Assembly (NCBI GenBank): GCA_046545575.1
Contig: JBKGZM010000002.1
Coordinates: 1 to 64,000 of the forward strand
DNA from: JAGXOF01 sp046545575
Lineage (GTDB): Bacteria > Chloroflexota > Dehalococcoidia > SZUA-161 > SpSt-899
Length of the DNA: 64,000 nt
Direction: 5' to 3'
The notes under the pieces are model-generated. The model saw only the letters and a program-made list of their open reading frames with translations, was not told where the DNA came from and did not search any database. Position numbers and translations under genes: made by a program. Positions 34,057-42,705 of the stretch are shown one piece after another (position 1 is the first letter of the stretch; each line of letters begins with the position of its first letter).

Positions 34057-36303
34057 TTATTTGATCGAGTTTTCGACATCGGCGATAATTTCCCGCGTCT
34101 GCTCAATCATGTCAGCGTTAACTGATATCGAGGTTATACCCCATCGCACCAGGCGTTCTGTCAATTCAGGGTAGAATGAAGGGGCTTGACCGCAGATTGA
34201 GCATGTGAGACCTCTGGCAGTAGTAGCTCTTACTATCCTCTCCACGGCCATGAGCACGGCATCGTCCAGCTCATCAAATATGTCCGCTATCCGGGAATTA
34301 TCGCGGTCGACGCCGAGAACGAGCTGCGTCAAATCATTGGATCCGATAGATACCCCATCTATGCCCGCGTCAACAAATTGGTCGATGAGGAAAACATTCG
34401 AGGGTATTTCCGCCATCATCCAGATCTTGAAATCGTCCGAGGAAATCATTCCAGCTTCTCCCAGGATGTTCTTTGTCGAGATGAGTTCGCTCACCGTACG
34501 TACAAATGGGAGCATGACCCAGAGGTTTTTGTATTCCCGTCGCACTTTCCTGATAGCTGCCAGTTCCAGTTTGAAGCTTTCAATTCTGCTTACGTATCGA
34601 GAGCATCCCCTGTATCCGATCATGGGATTTTCCTCTATGTCCTCGAATTCCTTTCCTCCCATGAGATTGCGATACTCGTTTGTTTTAAAGTCCGTAGTTC
34701 GATAAACCACCGGTCGTGGATTGAATGCTTTGGCAAAAAGCATAAGTCCCTCGGCTAATTGGTCGATAAATTCCTCCTCCCGCCCTTCCCTGAGGAGGAA
34801 ACTGGGGTGCATCCCGATTTGTGCGATCATGAATTCCGCTCGCAGGAGACCGATTCCGTCCACATTGCGGGCTGCCACATCCTCCGCCAGTTCTGGCTCA
34901 GCACAATTAACATAGAGCTTGGTTTTGGTCTTAACTTTCGAACCGCGAGAGGTAGTGGAAGCGCCTTTTTTCTTTGGCTTTCTTATTCCTTCGTACACAT
35001 TGCCACTGGAACCGTCCACGGTGATTCCCTGGCCATCTTTTAACGCGGTAGTGGCTTTCTCGGCCCCTACCACGCAGGGGACGCCCAGTTCCCTGCTCAC
35101 AATGGCTGCATGGCAGGTCCTTCCCCCACGTTCGGTAACGATAGCAGATGCCCTTTTCATGGCTGGAACATAGTCCGGATTGGTCATTTCGGCCACCAGG
35201 ACTTCACCCTTATTGAGTTTCCCTGTCTCCGAAACATCGGAGATGATCTTAACATGGCCAGACCCTATTCCAGGGCTTGCCGGGGAGCCGCTTAGCAACA
35301 GGGGAGAATTGATCACTTCCTCCGTATCTGTTTTAGCTTTGACGGAATCCGTTGTAGTTATTGGACGTGTCTGGACCACATAGAGTTTGCCGTTCTCCAT
35401 GGCCCATTCGATGTCCTGGGGGGCTTTGTAATGCTTTTCTATTCGCCTTCCGATCTTGGCGAGGGCCACTATGATATCATCGCTTATTTTCTGCTCGCTT
35501 TGTTTTTCTTTGGGCACTGCCATTTCTATGTTGGCGTCCTCGAAATGGCCTTGGTTGGTATCCTTGACCAGCTGCCACTCTTGCGTGGCGGTCTCCTTGT
35601 GGAGGATTGTGAAGTCTATTCTGTCTACCAGGTACATGTCCGGGGTCACATTTCCGGATACGATCGATTCGCCCAGACCATAGACCGCCTCAATCATTAT
35701 CCTTTTCGTGCCGGTGACCGGGTCTATAGTAAACATAACTCCAGAGGTATTTGATTGAACCATTCTCTGGACAGGGACAGCTATCCCTACACTGAGGTGG
35801 TCGATGTTTTGTTCAGCTCGATAAAATATAGCTCTTGGCTCAAATAGTGAAGCCCAACATTCCTGAACCGCTTGAATAACCTGCTGTGTTCCCTCGACAT
35901 TGAGAAATGTCCGCTGCTGTCCGGCGAAGGAGGCTGTTCCCAGGTCCTCGGCAGTAGCTGATGAGCGCACAGCTACCAATCCCGCCTGTCTCTCGTAGGC
36001 ATTTGCAATCTTCTGGGAGATATCTTCGGGCATCTTGGCTTCCGAAATCCACTTTTTGACTTGGGAAGCAACTTCATATAATCGGTCGCTGTCATTAGGA
36101 TCAAGGTTGGACAGGACACTGTTAATCTTTTCCTTTAGGCTGGATTCTTCCATGAAACGAAAAAATGACTCTGTGGTGACGATAAATCCCGGTGGTACGG
36201 GAATGCCGGATCTGACCATCTCGCCGAGATTTGCCCCTTTTCCACCTACTAAAAGTAAATCCCCCTTGCCCACATCAGAAAACCCCACCACCTGTTTTTC
36301 CAT
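34057..36303 (-). CDS. ppsA: Phosphoenolpyruvate synthase
   Basis: Makes phosphoenolpyruvate from pyruvate and ATP, giving AMP and phosphate; the gluconeogenic entry for carbon fixed as acetyl-CoA. Domain order: N-terminal ATP-binding domain (VGGKGANLGEMVRSGIPVPP; AVRSSATAEDLGTASFAGQ), central swivelling domain with the phosphorylated histidine in GGRTCHAAIVSREL, and C-terminal PEP-binding barrel (SIGSNDLTQLVLGVDRD; CSICGQAPS). 748 residues is slightly short for the family, but all motifs are present. AGGAGG precedes the ATG. A terminator-like hairpin lies in its leader. Confidence 0.95.
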   Translation of the reverse strand: MEKQVVGFSDVGKGDLLLVGGKGANLGEMVRSGIPVPPGFIVTTESFFRFMEESSLKEKINSVLSNLDPNDSDRLYEVASQVKKWISEAKMPEDISQKIANAYERQAGLVAVRSSATAEDLGTASFAGQQRTFLNVEGTQQVIQAVQECWASLFEPRAIFYRAEQNIDHLSVGIAVPVQRMVQSNTSGVMFTIDPVTGTKRIMIEAVYGLGESIVSGNVTPDMYLVDRIDFTILHKETATQEWQLVKDTNQGHFEDANIEMAVPKEKQSEQKISDDIIVALAKIGRRIEKHYKAPQDIEWAMENGKLYVVQTRPITTTDSVKAKTDTEEVINSPLLLSGSPASPGIGSGHVKIISDVSETGKLNKGEVLVAEMTNPDYVPAMKRASAIVTERGGRTCHAAIVSRELGVPCVVGAEKATTALKDGQGITVDGSSGNVYEGIRKPKKKGASTTSRGSKVKTKTKLYVNCAEPELAEDVAARNVDGIGLLRAEFMIAQIGMHPSFLLREGREEEFIDQLAEGLMLFAKAFNPRPVVYRTTDFKTNEYRNLMGGKEFEDIEENPMIGYRGCSRYVSRIESFKLELAAIRKVRREYKNLWVMLPFVRTVSELISTKNILGEAGMISSDDFKIWMMAEIPSNVFLIDQFVDAGIDGVSIGSNDLTQLVLGVDRDNSRIADIFDELDDAVLMAVERIVRATTARGLTCSICGQAPSFYPELTERLVRWGITSISVNADMIEQTREIIADVENSIK

Positions 36304-36390
36304 TTAGAGTCCTCCTTCTATTTGGCTTTTTGTCGCTTGCTCATCCATTTTCGTTGCTATTTTACTCTCAGGAATAGGGGATATAAAAAT

Positions 36391-36414
36391 TCCCCGCGGA
36401 TGATCCCGTGGGGA
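36391..36414 (-). terminator. Terminator-like hairpin in the ppsA leader (possible attenuator)
   Basis: The complement of 36391-36414 forms a nine-base-pair stem (TCCCCACGG / CCGCGGGGA, one G-T pair) with a six-base loop and is followed by ATTTTTATAT. It lies about 80 bases upstream of ppsA in the 383-base gap between ppsA and the citrate-synthase-like gene, where no minus-strand gene precedes it, so it can only act on ppsA leader RNA. On the plus strand it is also followed by TTTTATT. Nothing else coding is seen in the gap. Confidence 0.5.
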
Positions 36415-36597
36415 GTTTTATTCGCTCTCTCAAAGCATGTGAGAAAACGTTTAACAACACTATTGTAAGAAACGTCTGTGCCCCTTTATCGCAGGTCTTG
36501 ATCATTTCTTTTTAGATGCCTTCTCTTACTTTACAAAAGGCCTTACTATTTTAACGCGCCGTTAACTTGAAATCAAGTATATATCAATAACTCCGTC

Positions 36598-36626
36598 TTG
36601 ATTTTATGCCGTTTGCTAGATATACT
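36598..36626 (+). promoter_or_regulatory. Sigma70 promoter of the Re-citrate-synthase-like gene
   Basis: TTGATT (36598-36603) and TATACT (36621-36626) with a 17-base spacer; expected start near 36633, giving a 54-base leader before ATG 36687. Confidence 0.65.
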
Positions 36627-36686
36627 ATCCATACGCTAAGAGGTTGAGTGGAGTAGACAAACAGGCTCAATCCAGGGAGGTAAAGA

Positions 36687-37922
36687 ATGGGAAAGATCTA
36701 TCTGATCGATGTAACCAACCGTGATGGAGTTCAAACAGCCAGGCTTGGCCTATCCAAGCTTGCCAAGACTTTGATAAACGTTCGCCTGAACGAGATGGGC
36801 ATGTTTCAGAGTGAATTTGGGTTTCCGACCACCTTGCATGAGTCCAACTATCTGAGGGCTAATCTCAGGCTGGCCGAGATGGGAGTTCTGCAGCCCATGA
36901 GACTGGAAGGATGGGTAAGGGCTCAGACACAGGATATTGAAAAGACGTATGAGCTTGTGCCCAACATCAAACATCTTAACGTTTCCATTTCCACATCCGA
37001 GCAGATGGTGCAAGGCAAGTTCGCGGGCAGCAGGACAAGGGAAGACATACTCAATATGGCATGCGAGGCTGTGGATGCTGCCAAAGACCATGGCGCTGAG
37101 ACGGTTGGGGTCAACGCTGAAGACGCTTCCAGAACGGATATCGATTTCCTGATTCGTTTTGCTTCGAAGGTGAAGGAACATGGAGCGGACAGATTCCGCT
37201 ATTGTGATACGCTTGGATATGAGAATCCATTCAGCATGTACGATAGCTGCAAAAGACTGGCTGAGGAAGTGGGCATGGCTATTGAGACGCACTGTCATGG
37301 TGATTTAGGGATGGCGGTGGCTAATTCCATAACCGGGGCAATGGGCATTGTTGACGGGGGACAGGATGCCTATATAAACACGACGATAAACGGGATTGGG
37401 GAGAGAGCGGGGAATGCTGATCTGGTGGCTGTGATCCTGGCACTCAAGAAAGCGAAGGACATGCAGAGATATGAGTTCGGTATGGATGTTGATCTCTCGA
37501 AGTCCTGGAAGATCTGCAAGTACGCTAGCTATGCCTTTGATGTGCCTATCCCCATGAACCATCCGGGGGTTGGTGCCAATGCCTTTGCGCATGCTTCGGG
37601 CATTCATGCGGATGGGGTGTTGAAGGATCGTGAAAATTACGAATTGTACGAGTACGAGGAACTGGGTCGTGGTGAACCTGAGATAGTTGAGACTGGCAGG
37701 GAGATACTATCTGGTGAATATACAGGGAAATCCGGATTTACGCATGTTATGGAGGATTTGGGCGTGACCTTTGAAAGCCCCGAGGAGGCAAACAGGGTTC
37801 TGGAATTGGCACGGTACGCGAATGTGGTAGCACACAAACCGCTGGTTGACGATGAGCTATTGTTTATAGCTCAATATCCGGAGATTGCCAAAGAGCTTCT
37901 GACAATGACGCCTGTGGTCTAA
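36687..37922 (+). CDS. Homocitrate synthase-like enzyme, probable Re-citrate synthase
   Basis: DRE-TIM metallolyase that condenses acetyl-CoA with a 2-keto acid. The N-terminal motif is DVTNRDGVQTARLG and the metal HxH is in THCHGDLGMAVAN; GIGERAGNADLV and HPGVGANAFAHASGIHADG are typical of the homocitrate synthase subgroup. The 411 residues lack the leucine-regulatory domain of isopropylmalate synthase. In Dehalococcoides a protein of this class was shown to be a Re-face citrate synthase; no conventional (Si) citrate synthase is in the window, and an aconitase/isocitrate dehydrogenase operon is. Homocitrate or citramalate synthesis remains possible. GGGAGG precedes the ATG. Confidence 0.8.
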   Translation: MGKIYLIDVTNRDGVQTARLGLSKLAKTLINVRLNEMGMFQSEFGFPTTLHESNYLRANLRLAEMGVLQPMRLEGWVRAQTQDIEKTYELVPNIKHLNVSISTSEQMVQGKFAGSRTREDILNMACEAVDAAKDHGAETVGVNAEDASRTDIDFLIRFASKVKEHGADRFRYCDTLGYENPFSMYDSCKRLAEEVGMAIETHCHGDLGMAVANSITGAMGIVDGGQDAYINTTINGIGERAGNADLVAVILALKKAKDMQRYEFGMDVDLSKSWKICKYASYAFDVPIPMNHPGVGANAFAHASGIHADGVLKDRENYELYEYEELGRGEPEIVETGREILSGEYTGKSGFTHVMEDLGVTFESPEEANRVLELARYANVVAHKPLVDDELLFIAQYPEIAKELLTMTPVV

Positions 37923-37927
37923 GAGAC

Positions 37928-37958
37928 GGATGGTCCGCCGAAGGCGGACCATCCTTTT
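37928..37958 (+). terminator. Intrinsic terminator of the citrate-synthase-like gene
   Basis: A perfect 12-base-pair stem, GGATGGTCCGCC / GGCGGACCATCC, with a three-base loop and TTTT after it on the plus strand, placed five bases after the stop codon. It lies between the convergent citrate-synthase-like and nrdJ genes and may halt transcription from both. Confidence 0.88.
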
Positions 37959-40578
37959 AACTACATTTGGTATATCCGCACGCATAGCAGATGTGGCATC
38001 CCTCCTGATATACCAGAGGACTGCCACATTCGGGGCACTGCCCACCTCCTACCTCATCACCCAGATCCATTTGATCTTCTTTTCCGTTTCCATTGTGGCC
38101 CACTGTCTCAAATTCATCGGTCGCTTCCTCTGATCCGGAGGTGAGAGGAGACAGGGGTGGGCTGTTGAGGTGACGCTCAAGGACGCCCCCGATAGCGTCG
38201 GGGCAGGAGAGAATGGCATGGCCTTCATGCCACGCGATTGAGGGACAGCGTATCCCCTTCAGGTTCTTTACTACGGCCTCAACGCTCATGCCTGCCCTGA
38301 GCGACATGGAGATAAGCTTGCCGATGGCCTCAAGCTGTGCTGATGCGCACCCGCCTGATTTGCCCAGGCTGGCAAAGACCTCGCATATTCCTCTCTCATC
38401 TGAATTGACGGTAACGTAGATGTTCCCGCAGCCTGTCGTAACCTTTTCCGTAGCCCCATATGTGACGGCTGGCCTTTCCCTCGGCTGCATCTTGCCGCGG
38501 TCCTCTTCCGACTCCGTCTCCTCGCCACCTATCGATAGGACCTGCTCATCACGACTCCTATCGCGATAGATGGTTATCCCTTTACAACCCTCCTTATAGG
38601 CAAGGAGGTAGGCATTTGCCACATCTTCGCGGGTGGCATCCTGTGGAAAGTTAATGGTCTTGGAAACCGCGTTGTCCGTGTGCCGCTGGAATGCTGCCTG
38701 CATCTTCACATGCCATTCCGGACTTATATCGTGGGATGTGGCAAACACTCTTTGCACCCATTCAGGTATTTCCTCCATCCCTCGCACTCTTCCCGTCTCA
38801 GCCAGGGTTTCCATAAGCTCGTCGCTGTAAAAATTCTCCTTCTTTGCCACGTCCTCGAAGATGGGGTTTACTTCCACTAATTTGTCCTTATCCAGTATGT
38901 TCCTGAAGAAACTGAGGGCGAAGATAGGCTCAATGCCACTGGAACACCCGGCGATAATACTCAATGTGCCGGTTGGAGCGATGGTGGTGCGAGTGGCGTT
39001 CCGTACGCGCAAAGAACGTTTCTTCCCTTTATCGTAGACGCTGTCTTTGAAGGCAGGGAAAACGCCTCTTTCCTCTGCCAGTCTGACCGAGGCTTCAGTT
39101 GATTTCTCTTCGACGAAAGATATGATGTCCTCGCCTGTTTGCAGGGCCTCATCGCTGTCGTACGGGATACCTAGCCTGATGAGCATATCGGCAAAGCCCA
39201 TGACCCCGAGTCCGATCTTGCGTGTAGCTCTTGTCTTGTCCGCGATTTCCTGCAAGGGGAACTCGTTCACGTCTATCACGTTATCGAGGAATCGAACGCA
39301 GGTGATTACCACGCGTTCCAGTTTCTCCCAATCGATTGTGGGGGAACCATTGTCCTCGCCGATCATTTTGGAGAGGTTGATGGAGCCGAGGTTACAGCTC
39401 TCGAATGGCAGGAGTGGTTGTTCGCCGCAGGGATTGGTGCTCTCTATTTGCCCGAGATGGGGAGTAGGGTTGTCCCTGTTGATTAAATCCAGGAATACGA
39501 GTCCTGGCTCCCCGTTGCGCCATGCCCCGTCGACTATTCTATCGAACACATCTCTGGCGTTGAGAGTGCCTGCTGGTTCTTTTGTCCTGGGGTTTATGAG
39601 TTCATAGTCTATATCTTCTTCAACAGCTTTCATGAAGGTTTGTGTGGCAGCGACGGAGATGTTGAAATTGTTCAGGGCCTCTGATTTCTCCTTGGCAGTG
39701 ATGAAATGCATGATGTCGGGATGGTCGACATTCAGTATGCCCATGTTGGCTCCGCGGCGCATTCCACCCTGTTTTATCACGTCGGTGGTTGCGTCGAAGG
39801 TCTTGATAAAGGACACGGGGCCGCTGGCTACACCGCCAGTGGACCCTACCCGGTCATTTTCGGGACGAATCCGGGAAAATGAGAAGCCGGTGCCTCCTCC
39901 GCTCTTGTGTATCATTGCCGTGTTCTTCACCGCATCGAAGATGGAGTCCATGGAATCATCGACGGGGAGCACGAAGCAGGCGGAGAGCTGTCCCAGCTCA
40001 CGCCCTGCATTCATAAGGGTAGGGGAGTTGGGCAGGAATTCCATGTTGGCCATGACCTGATAGAACTCCTCTTCCCGGGTGGCTGCATCGGCCTGAGAGT
40101 CGTATATTGTCTCTGCGGAGGCAATATGGTGTGCCACACGCTGGAACAGCTCCTCAGGCGTTTCCGCTGGCTGGCCATCGCTGTCTTTCCTGAGATATCT
40201 GCGTTCCAGCACCACCCTGGCGTTGTCCGATAGCTCGATTTCCTGTTTGATTGCTTTGCCCTCCGCAGGCCTTTCTGCCTTTGAGGGTTGTTTCTTGACG
40301 TGTGCCAGGGATATCTCCGCGAGCACTTGCTTTACCTTGGCCTGTATCTCGCTTTCCGAGACATTGAGGTCTGTGGTCTTCGTGGGGACCAGATCTTCCA
40401 TGCCAGGCAATGCCCGCGGCGACGGGCCATCTCGTTTCAGGCGTTCAATAACCTGTTGAGTCATTTGTTCCAGCAATTGTACATCAGCTATGCCGGCGTT
40501 CTCAGCAGCGGAGAAAACAGCTCTGGCGATCCGGTTCTTTAATTGACGTTCTCCGGCGGTGTTTTTGCTTGTAGCCAT
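37957..40578 (-). CDS. nrdJ: Adenosylcobalamin-dependent (class II) ribonucleotide reductase
   Basis: Makes deoxyribonucleotides without oxygen using B12. 873 residues. The 10-stranded barrel region shows SPTLMNAGRELGQLSACFVLP with an active-site cysteine, SGGGTGFSFSRIRP, ESTNPCGEQPLLPFESCNLGS with the radical cysteine, and TRKIGLGVMGFADML. The C-terminal tail ends in a CPECG/CYACG zinc-ribbon-like cysteine set used for re-reduction. GGGGGA precedes the ATG. It is downstream of nrdR in the same transcript, and no separate cobalamin riboswitch is seen in the 97-base gap. Confidence 0.95.
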   Translation of the reverse strand: MATSKNTAGERQLKNRIARAVFSAAENAGIADVQLLEQMTQQVIERLKRDGPSPRALPGMEDLVPTKTTDLNVSESEIQAKVKQVLAEISLAHVKKQPSKAERPAEGKAIKQEIELSDNARVVLERRYLRKDSDGQPAETPEELFQRVAHHIASAETIYDSQADAATREEEFYQVMANMEFLPNSPTLMNAGRELGQLSACFVLPVDDSMDSIFDAVKNTAMIHKSGGGTGFSFSRIRPENDRVGSTGGVASGPVSFIKTFDATTDVIKQGGMRRGANMGILNVDHPDIMHFITAKEKSEALNNFNISVAATQTFMKAVEEDIDYELINPRTKEPAGTLNARDVFDRIVDGAWRNGEPGLVFLDLINRDNPTPHLGQIESTNPCGEQPLLPFESCNLGSINLSKMIGEDNGSPTIDWEKLERVVITCVRFLDNVIDVNEFPLQEIADKTRATRKIGLGVMGFADMLIRLGIPYDSDEALQTGEDIISFVEEKSTEASVRLAEERGVFPAFKDSVYDKGKKRSLRVRNATRTTIAPTGTLSIIAGCSSGIEPIFALSFFRNILDKDKLVEVNPIFEDVAKKENFYSDELMETLAETGRVRGMEEIPEWVQRVFATSHDISPEWHVKMQAAFQRHTDNAVSKTINFPQDATREDVANAYLLAYKEGCKGITIYRDRSRDEQVLSIGGEETESEEDRGKMQPRERPAVTYGATEKVTTGCGNIYVTVNSDERGICEVFASLGKSGGCASAQLEAIGKLISMSLRAGMSVEAVVKNLKGIRCPSIAWHEGHAILSCPDAIGGVLERHLNSPPLSPLTSGSEEATDEFETVGHNGNGKEDQMDLGDEVGGGQCPECGSPLVYQEGCHICYACGYTKCS

Positions 40579-40675
40579 GGTTCCCCCTTTTGTAGTATGT
40601 GTCCTTTACGTGTTTTCTCCCTGCTAATGTGTTGTGCTCTCACAGCAACGCTCATTCAGTATGTTGACTTATGAA

Positions 40676-41170
40676 TTACTGGCGAGTGGTTACATTATGG
40701 TCCTCTTCCGACATCAGCGGTAATTGCTTGGCTGCGATAGAGTCAACCTCTTCCTTCAGGCTCCCGATATCGGCAAAGGACCTGTAGACGCTGGCAAATC
40801 TGATATAGGCAATGTGGTCCAGCCTCAATAGCTGTTTCATCACCATCTCACCTATCTGGGAGCTTGGTATCTCCCTGTTGCCCATGCGATGCAGTTCAAA
40901 TTCGATGTCATCCGCCAGCTTTTCAACAGTTCCCGCTGGCAGGGGCCGTTTCTCGCATGCCTTGTAAAGGCCGCTCAGGAGCTTTTCGCGGTCAAAGCTC
41001 TCACGGCGGCGGTCTTTCTTAACGATACTTATTCTGGTATTATCTAGTCGTTCATGGGTTGTGAAGCGTGCACCGCATGTAAGGCACTGGCGACGTCGTC
41101 TCGTGCCCTGGTCCGTACTTCGGGAATCAATCACTCTGGATTCGTTATAACCGCAGTATGGGCAGCGCAT
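40676..41170 (-). CDS. nrdR: Transcriptional repressor NrdR
   Basis: Zinc-ribbon/ATP-cone repressor that senses dATP/ATP and shuts off ribonucleotide reductase genes. The ribbon cysteines are C3, C6, C29 and C32 in MRCPYCGYNESR and CLTCGARFTTHERL, followed by the ATP-cone from about residue 49 (IVKKDRRRESFDREKLLSGL). 164 residues is standard. GGTGAG precedes the ATG. It is the first gene of nrdR-nrdJ, and two NrdR boxes lie in its own promoter, indicating autoregulation. Confidence 0.97.
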   Translation of the reverse strand: MRCPYCGYNESRVIDSRSTDQGTRRRRQCLTCGARFTTHERLDNTRISIVKKDRRRESFDREKLLSGLYKACEKRPLPAGTVEKLADDIEFELHRMGNREIPSSQIGEMVMKQLLRLDHIAYIRFASVYRSFADIGSLKEEVDSIAAKQLPLMSEEDHNVTTRQ

Positions 41171-41178
41171 TTCTCACC

Positions 41179-41227
41179 ATATATAGTGTTACGGAATTAC
41201 CATACTCCCATATATAGCGTTTGTCAA
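41179..41227 (-). promoter_or_regulatory. nrdR-nrdJ promoter with two NrdR boxes
   Basis: Minus-strand TTGACA (41222-41227) and TATGGT (41199-41204), 17-base spacer. Two NrdR-box cores read ACGCTATATAT (complement of 41210-41220) and ACACTATATAT (complement of 41179-41189). They are offset by 31 bases, three helical turns, the expected arrangement for NrdR. One box fills the -35/-10 spacer and the other lies after the start site. Confidence 0.82.
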
Positions 41228-41283
41228 GAGGTTTTTGCAGGCAAAAATCTGGTACTCAAAAGCACTTTTTGTGGGAGAGTCAT

Positions 41284-41312
41284 TTGCTGATGGGACGCTC
41301 GTTTGGTAATAT
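41284..41312 (+). promoter_or_regulatory. Promoter of tRNA-Pro
   Basis: TTGCTG (41284-41289) and TAATAT (41307-41312) with a 17-base spacer, about 38 bases before the mature tRNA 5' end. Confidence 0.5.
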
Positions 41313-41349
41313 GTAATTGATTAATCATCTTGGCAAGTTAATCAGGGAT

Positions 41350-41427
41350 CGGGGTGTAGCGCAGTCTGGTTAGCGCGCCTGCTTTGGGAGCAGGAGGTCG
41401 GCGGTTCAAATCCGCCCACCCCGACCA
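41350..41427 (+). tRNA. tRNA-Pro (anticodon TGG)
   Basis: A complete cloverleaf can be folded by eye: acceptor CGGGGTG/CACCCCG, D arm GCGC/GCGC, anticodon stem CCTGC/GCAGG with loop TTTGGGA giving anticodon TGG at 41385-41387, and T arm with GGTTCAAATCC. Discriminator A, and the CCA end is encoded (41425-41427). TGG reads proline codons CCA and, by wobble, others. It lies alone between nrdR and argJ. Confidence 0.97.
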
Positions 41428-41473
41428 TTTTAGTAAGTATTCAGCCGTCAGCGATCAGCATTCAGTCTAAGAC

Positions 41474-42685
41474 ATGACTTACAGATGCCTTAATGATGGA
41501 ACTGTTACCTCTCCCAGGGGATTTGCTGCGGGGGCTACGCTAGCAAATATCGGGGATTATAAGGAGAGGGCTTTTGATCTGGGTATATTGCGGTCGGATG
41601 AACTGTGTACTACGGCGGGTGTGTTTACCACTAACGCTGTTAAGGCTGCCCCGGTCCTTGTGTGTCAGGAGCGCGTAGCTCGAAGGAGAGCGCGGGCGAT
41701 AGTCGCGAATAGCGGCTATGCCAATACCTGTACCGGGCAGCAGGGTCATGCTGACGCCCAGCAAATGGCTGCCCTTGCCGCAGGGAAAGTCGGGGTTGCC
41801 CCGGACGACGTGCTGGTTGCCAGCACAGGTGTCATCGGCACTTGTTTGCCTATGGATAGAATAGTGCAGGGAATCGAGCGCATTGAAGTTTCCCCGCAGG
41901 GCGGGAATGACTTTGCCCGGGCTATCATGACCACAGATACGGTTCCCAAAGAGGTAGCGGTCTCGGTGGATATTGACGGGAAGGAGGTAAGGATCGGTGG
42001 TGTGGCAAAGGGAGCGGGGATGATTCATCCTAATATGGCCACGATGCTCTGTTTCATTACCACCGATGCAGATGTTGACGGGGAGTTCTTACAGATGGCA
42101 CTGAGGCGTTCAGTGGACAAGTCCTTCAACATGATAACCGTCGATGGCGATACGAGCACCAATGATATGGTACTGGTTATGGCGAATGGTTTGGCCGGGA
42201 ACTCCACGCTTGTGAGCGATTCGCCGGGTGCGGAGCGCTTTGAAGCCGCTTTGGATGCGGTTTGTACATATCTTGCGAAGTGTATTGCTCGTGATGGAGA
42301 GGGGTCGACCAAGTTTATTGAGGTGACTGTCGAGGGGGCAGAGAGCTTGGAGGATGCCAGGAAGGCAGCGCGAGCGGTTGCGGGATCGTTTCTGGTGAAG
42401 ACAGCGGTTTGCGGGATGGACCCGAATTGGGGTCGGGTGGTGGCGGCGGTGGGGAGGAGCGGGGCGGGGGTGGCAGAGAGCAAGCTGGACCTTTACCTCG
42501 GTGATCTTTGCCTCGTAAAAGGAGGTTGCGCTGTGCAGTTCGATGTGCAATATGCGCAAGAGATCATGAGTCGGGATGAAGTGCCTTTTAGAGTATGCCT
42601 TAATCTCGGGGGCAATGAGGCTACTGCCTGGGGTTGTGATTTAACCGAGGAATATGTCTCTATCAACGCAGAGTATACTACATAG
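41474..42685 (+). CDS. argJ: Bifunctional ornithine acetyltransferase / N-acetylglutamate synthase
   Basis: Arginine biosynthesis enzyme that recycles the acetyl group from N-acetylornithine to glutamate. It self-cleaves before the threonine in KGAGMIHPNMATMLCF (about residue 190) to give alpha and beta chains, with the new N-terminal Thr as nucleophile. Other marks are TTAGVFTTNAVKAAP, VANSGYANTCTG, TVDGDTSTNDMV and the terminal EYVSINAEYTT. 403 residues is normal. The start at ATG 41474 has a weak Shine-Dalgarno sequence. Convergent with nadA, separated by a short palindrome. Confidence 0.95.
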   Translation: MTYRCLNDGTVTSPRGFAAGATLANIGDYKERAFDLGILRSDELCTTAGVFTTNAVKAAPVLVCQERVARRRARAIVANSGYANTCTGQQGHADAQQMAALAAGKVGVAPDDVLVASTGVIGTCLPMDRIVQGIERIEVSPQGGNDFARAIMTTDTVPKEVAVSVDIDGKEVRIGGVAKGAGMIHPNMATMLCFITTDADVDGEFLQMALRRSVDKSFNMITVDGDTSTNDMVLVMANGLAGNSTLVSDSPGAERFEAALDAVCTYLAKCIARDGEGSTKFIEVTVEGAESLEDARKAARAVAGSFLVKTAVCGMDPNWGRVVAAVGRSGAGVAESKLDLYLGDLCLVKGGCAVQFDVQYAQEIMSRDEVPFRVCLNLGGNEATAWGCDLTEEYVSINAEYTT

Positions 42686-42686
42686 A

Positions 42687-42704
42687 GATTTATGGCCATA
42701 AATC
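42687..42704. terminator. Palindrome between convergent argJ and nadA (possible terminator)
   Basis: Perfect 18-base palindrome GATTTATGG/CCATAAATC exactly in the 20-base gap between the two stops. It has no loop-independent GC-rich stem or T-run, so termination is only a suggestion. Confidence 0.35.
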
Positions 42705-42705
42705 C

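Noticed and set aside
40579..40675. Cobalamin riboswitch before nrdJ
   Set aside because: The 97-base gap is too short and shows no B12-box-like sequence; nrdJ is cotranscribed with nrdR.
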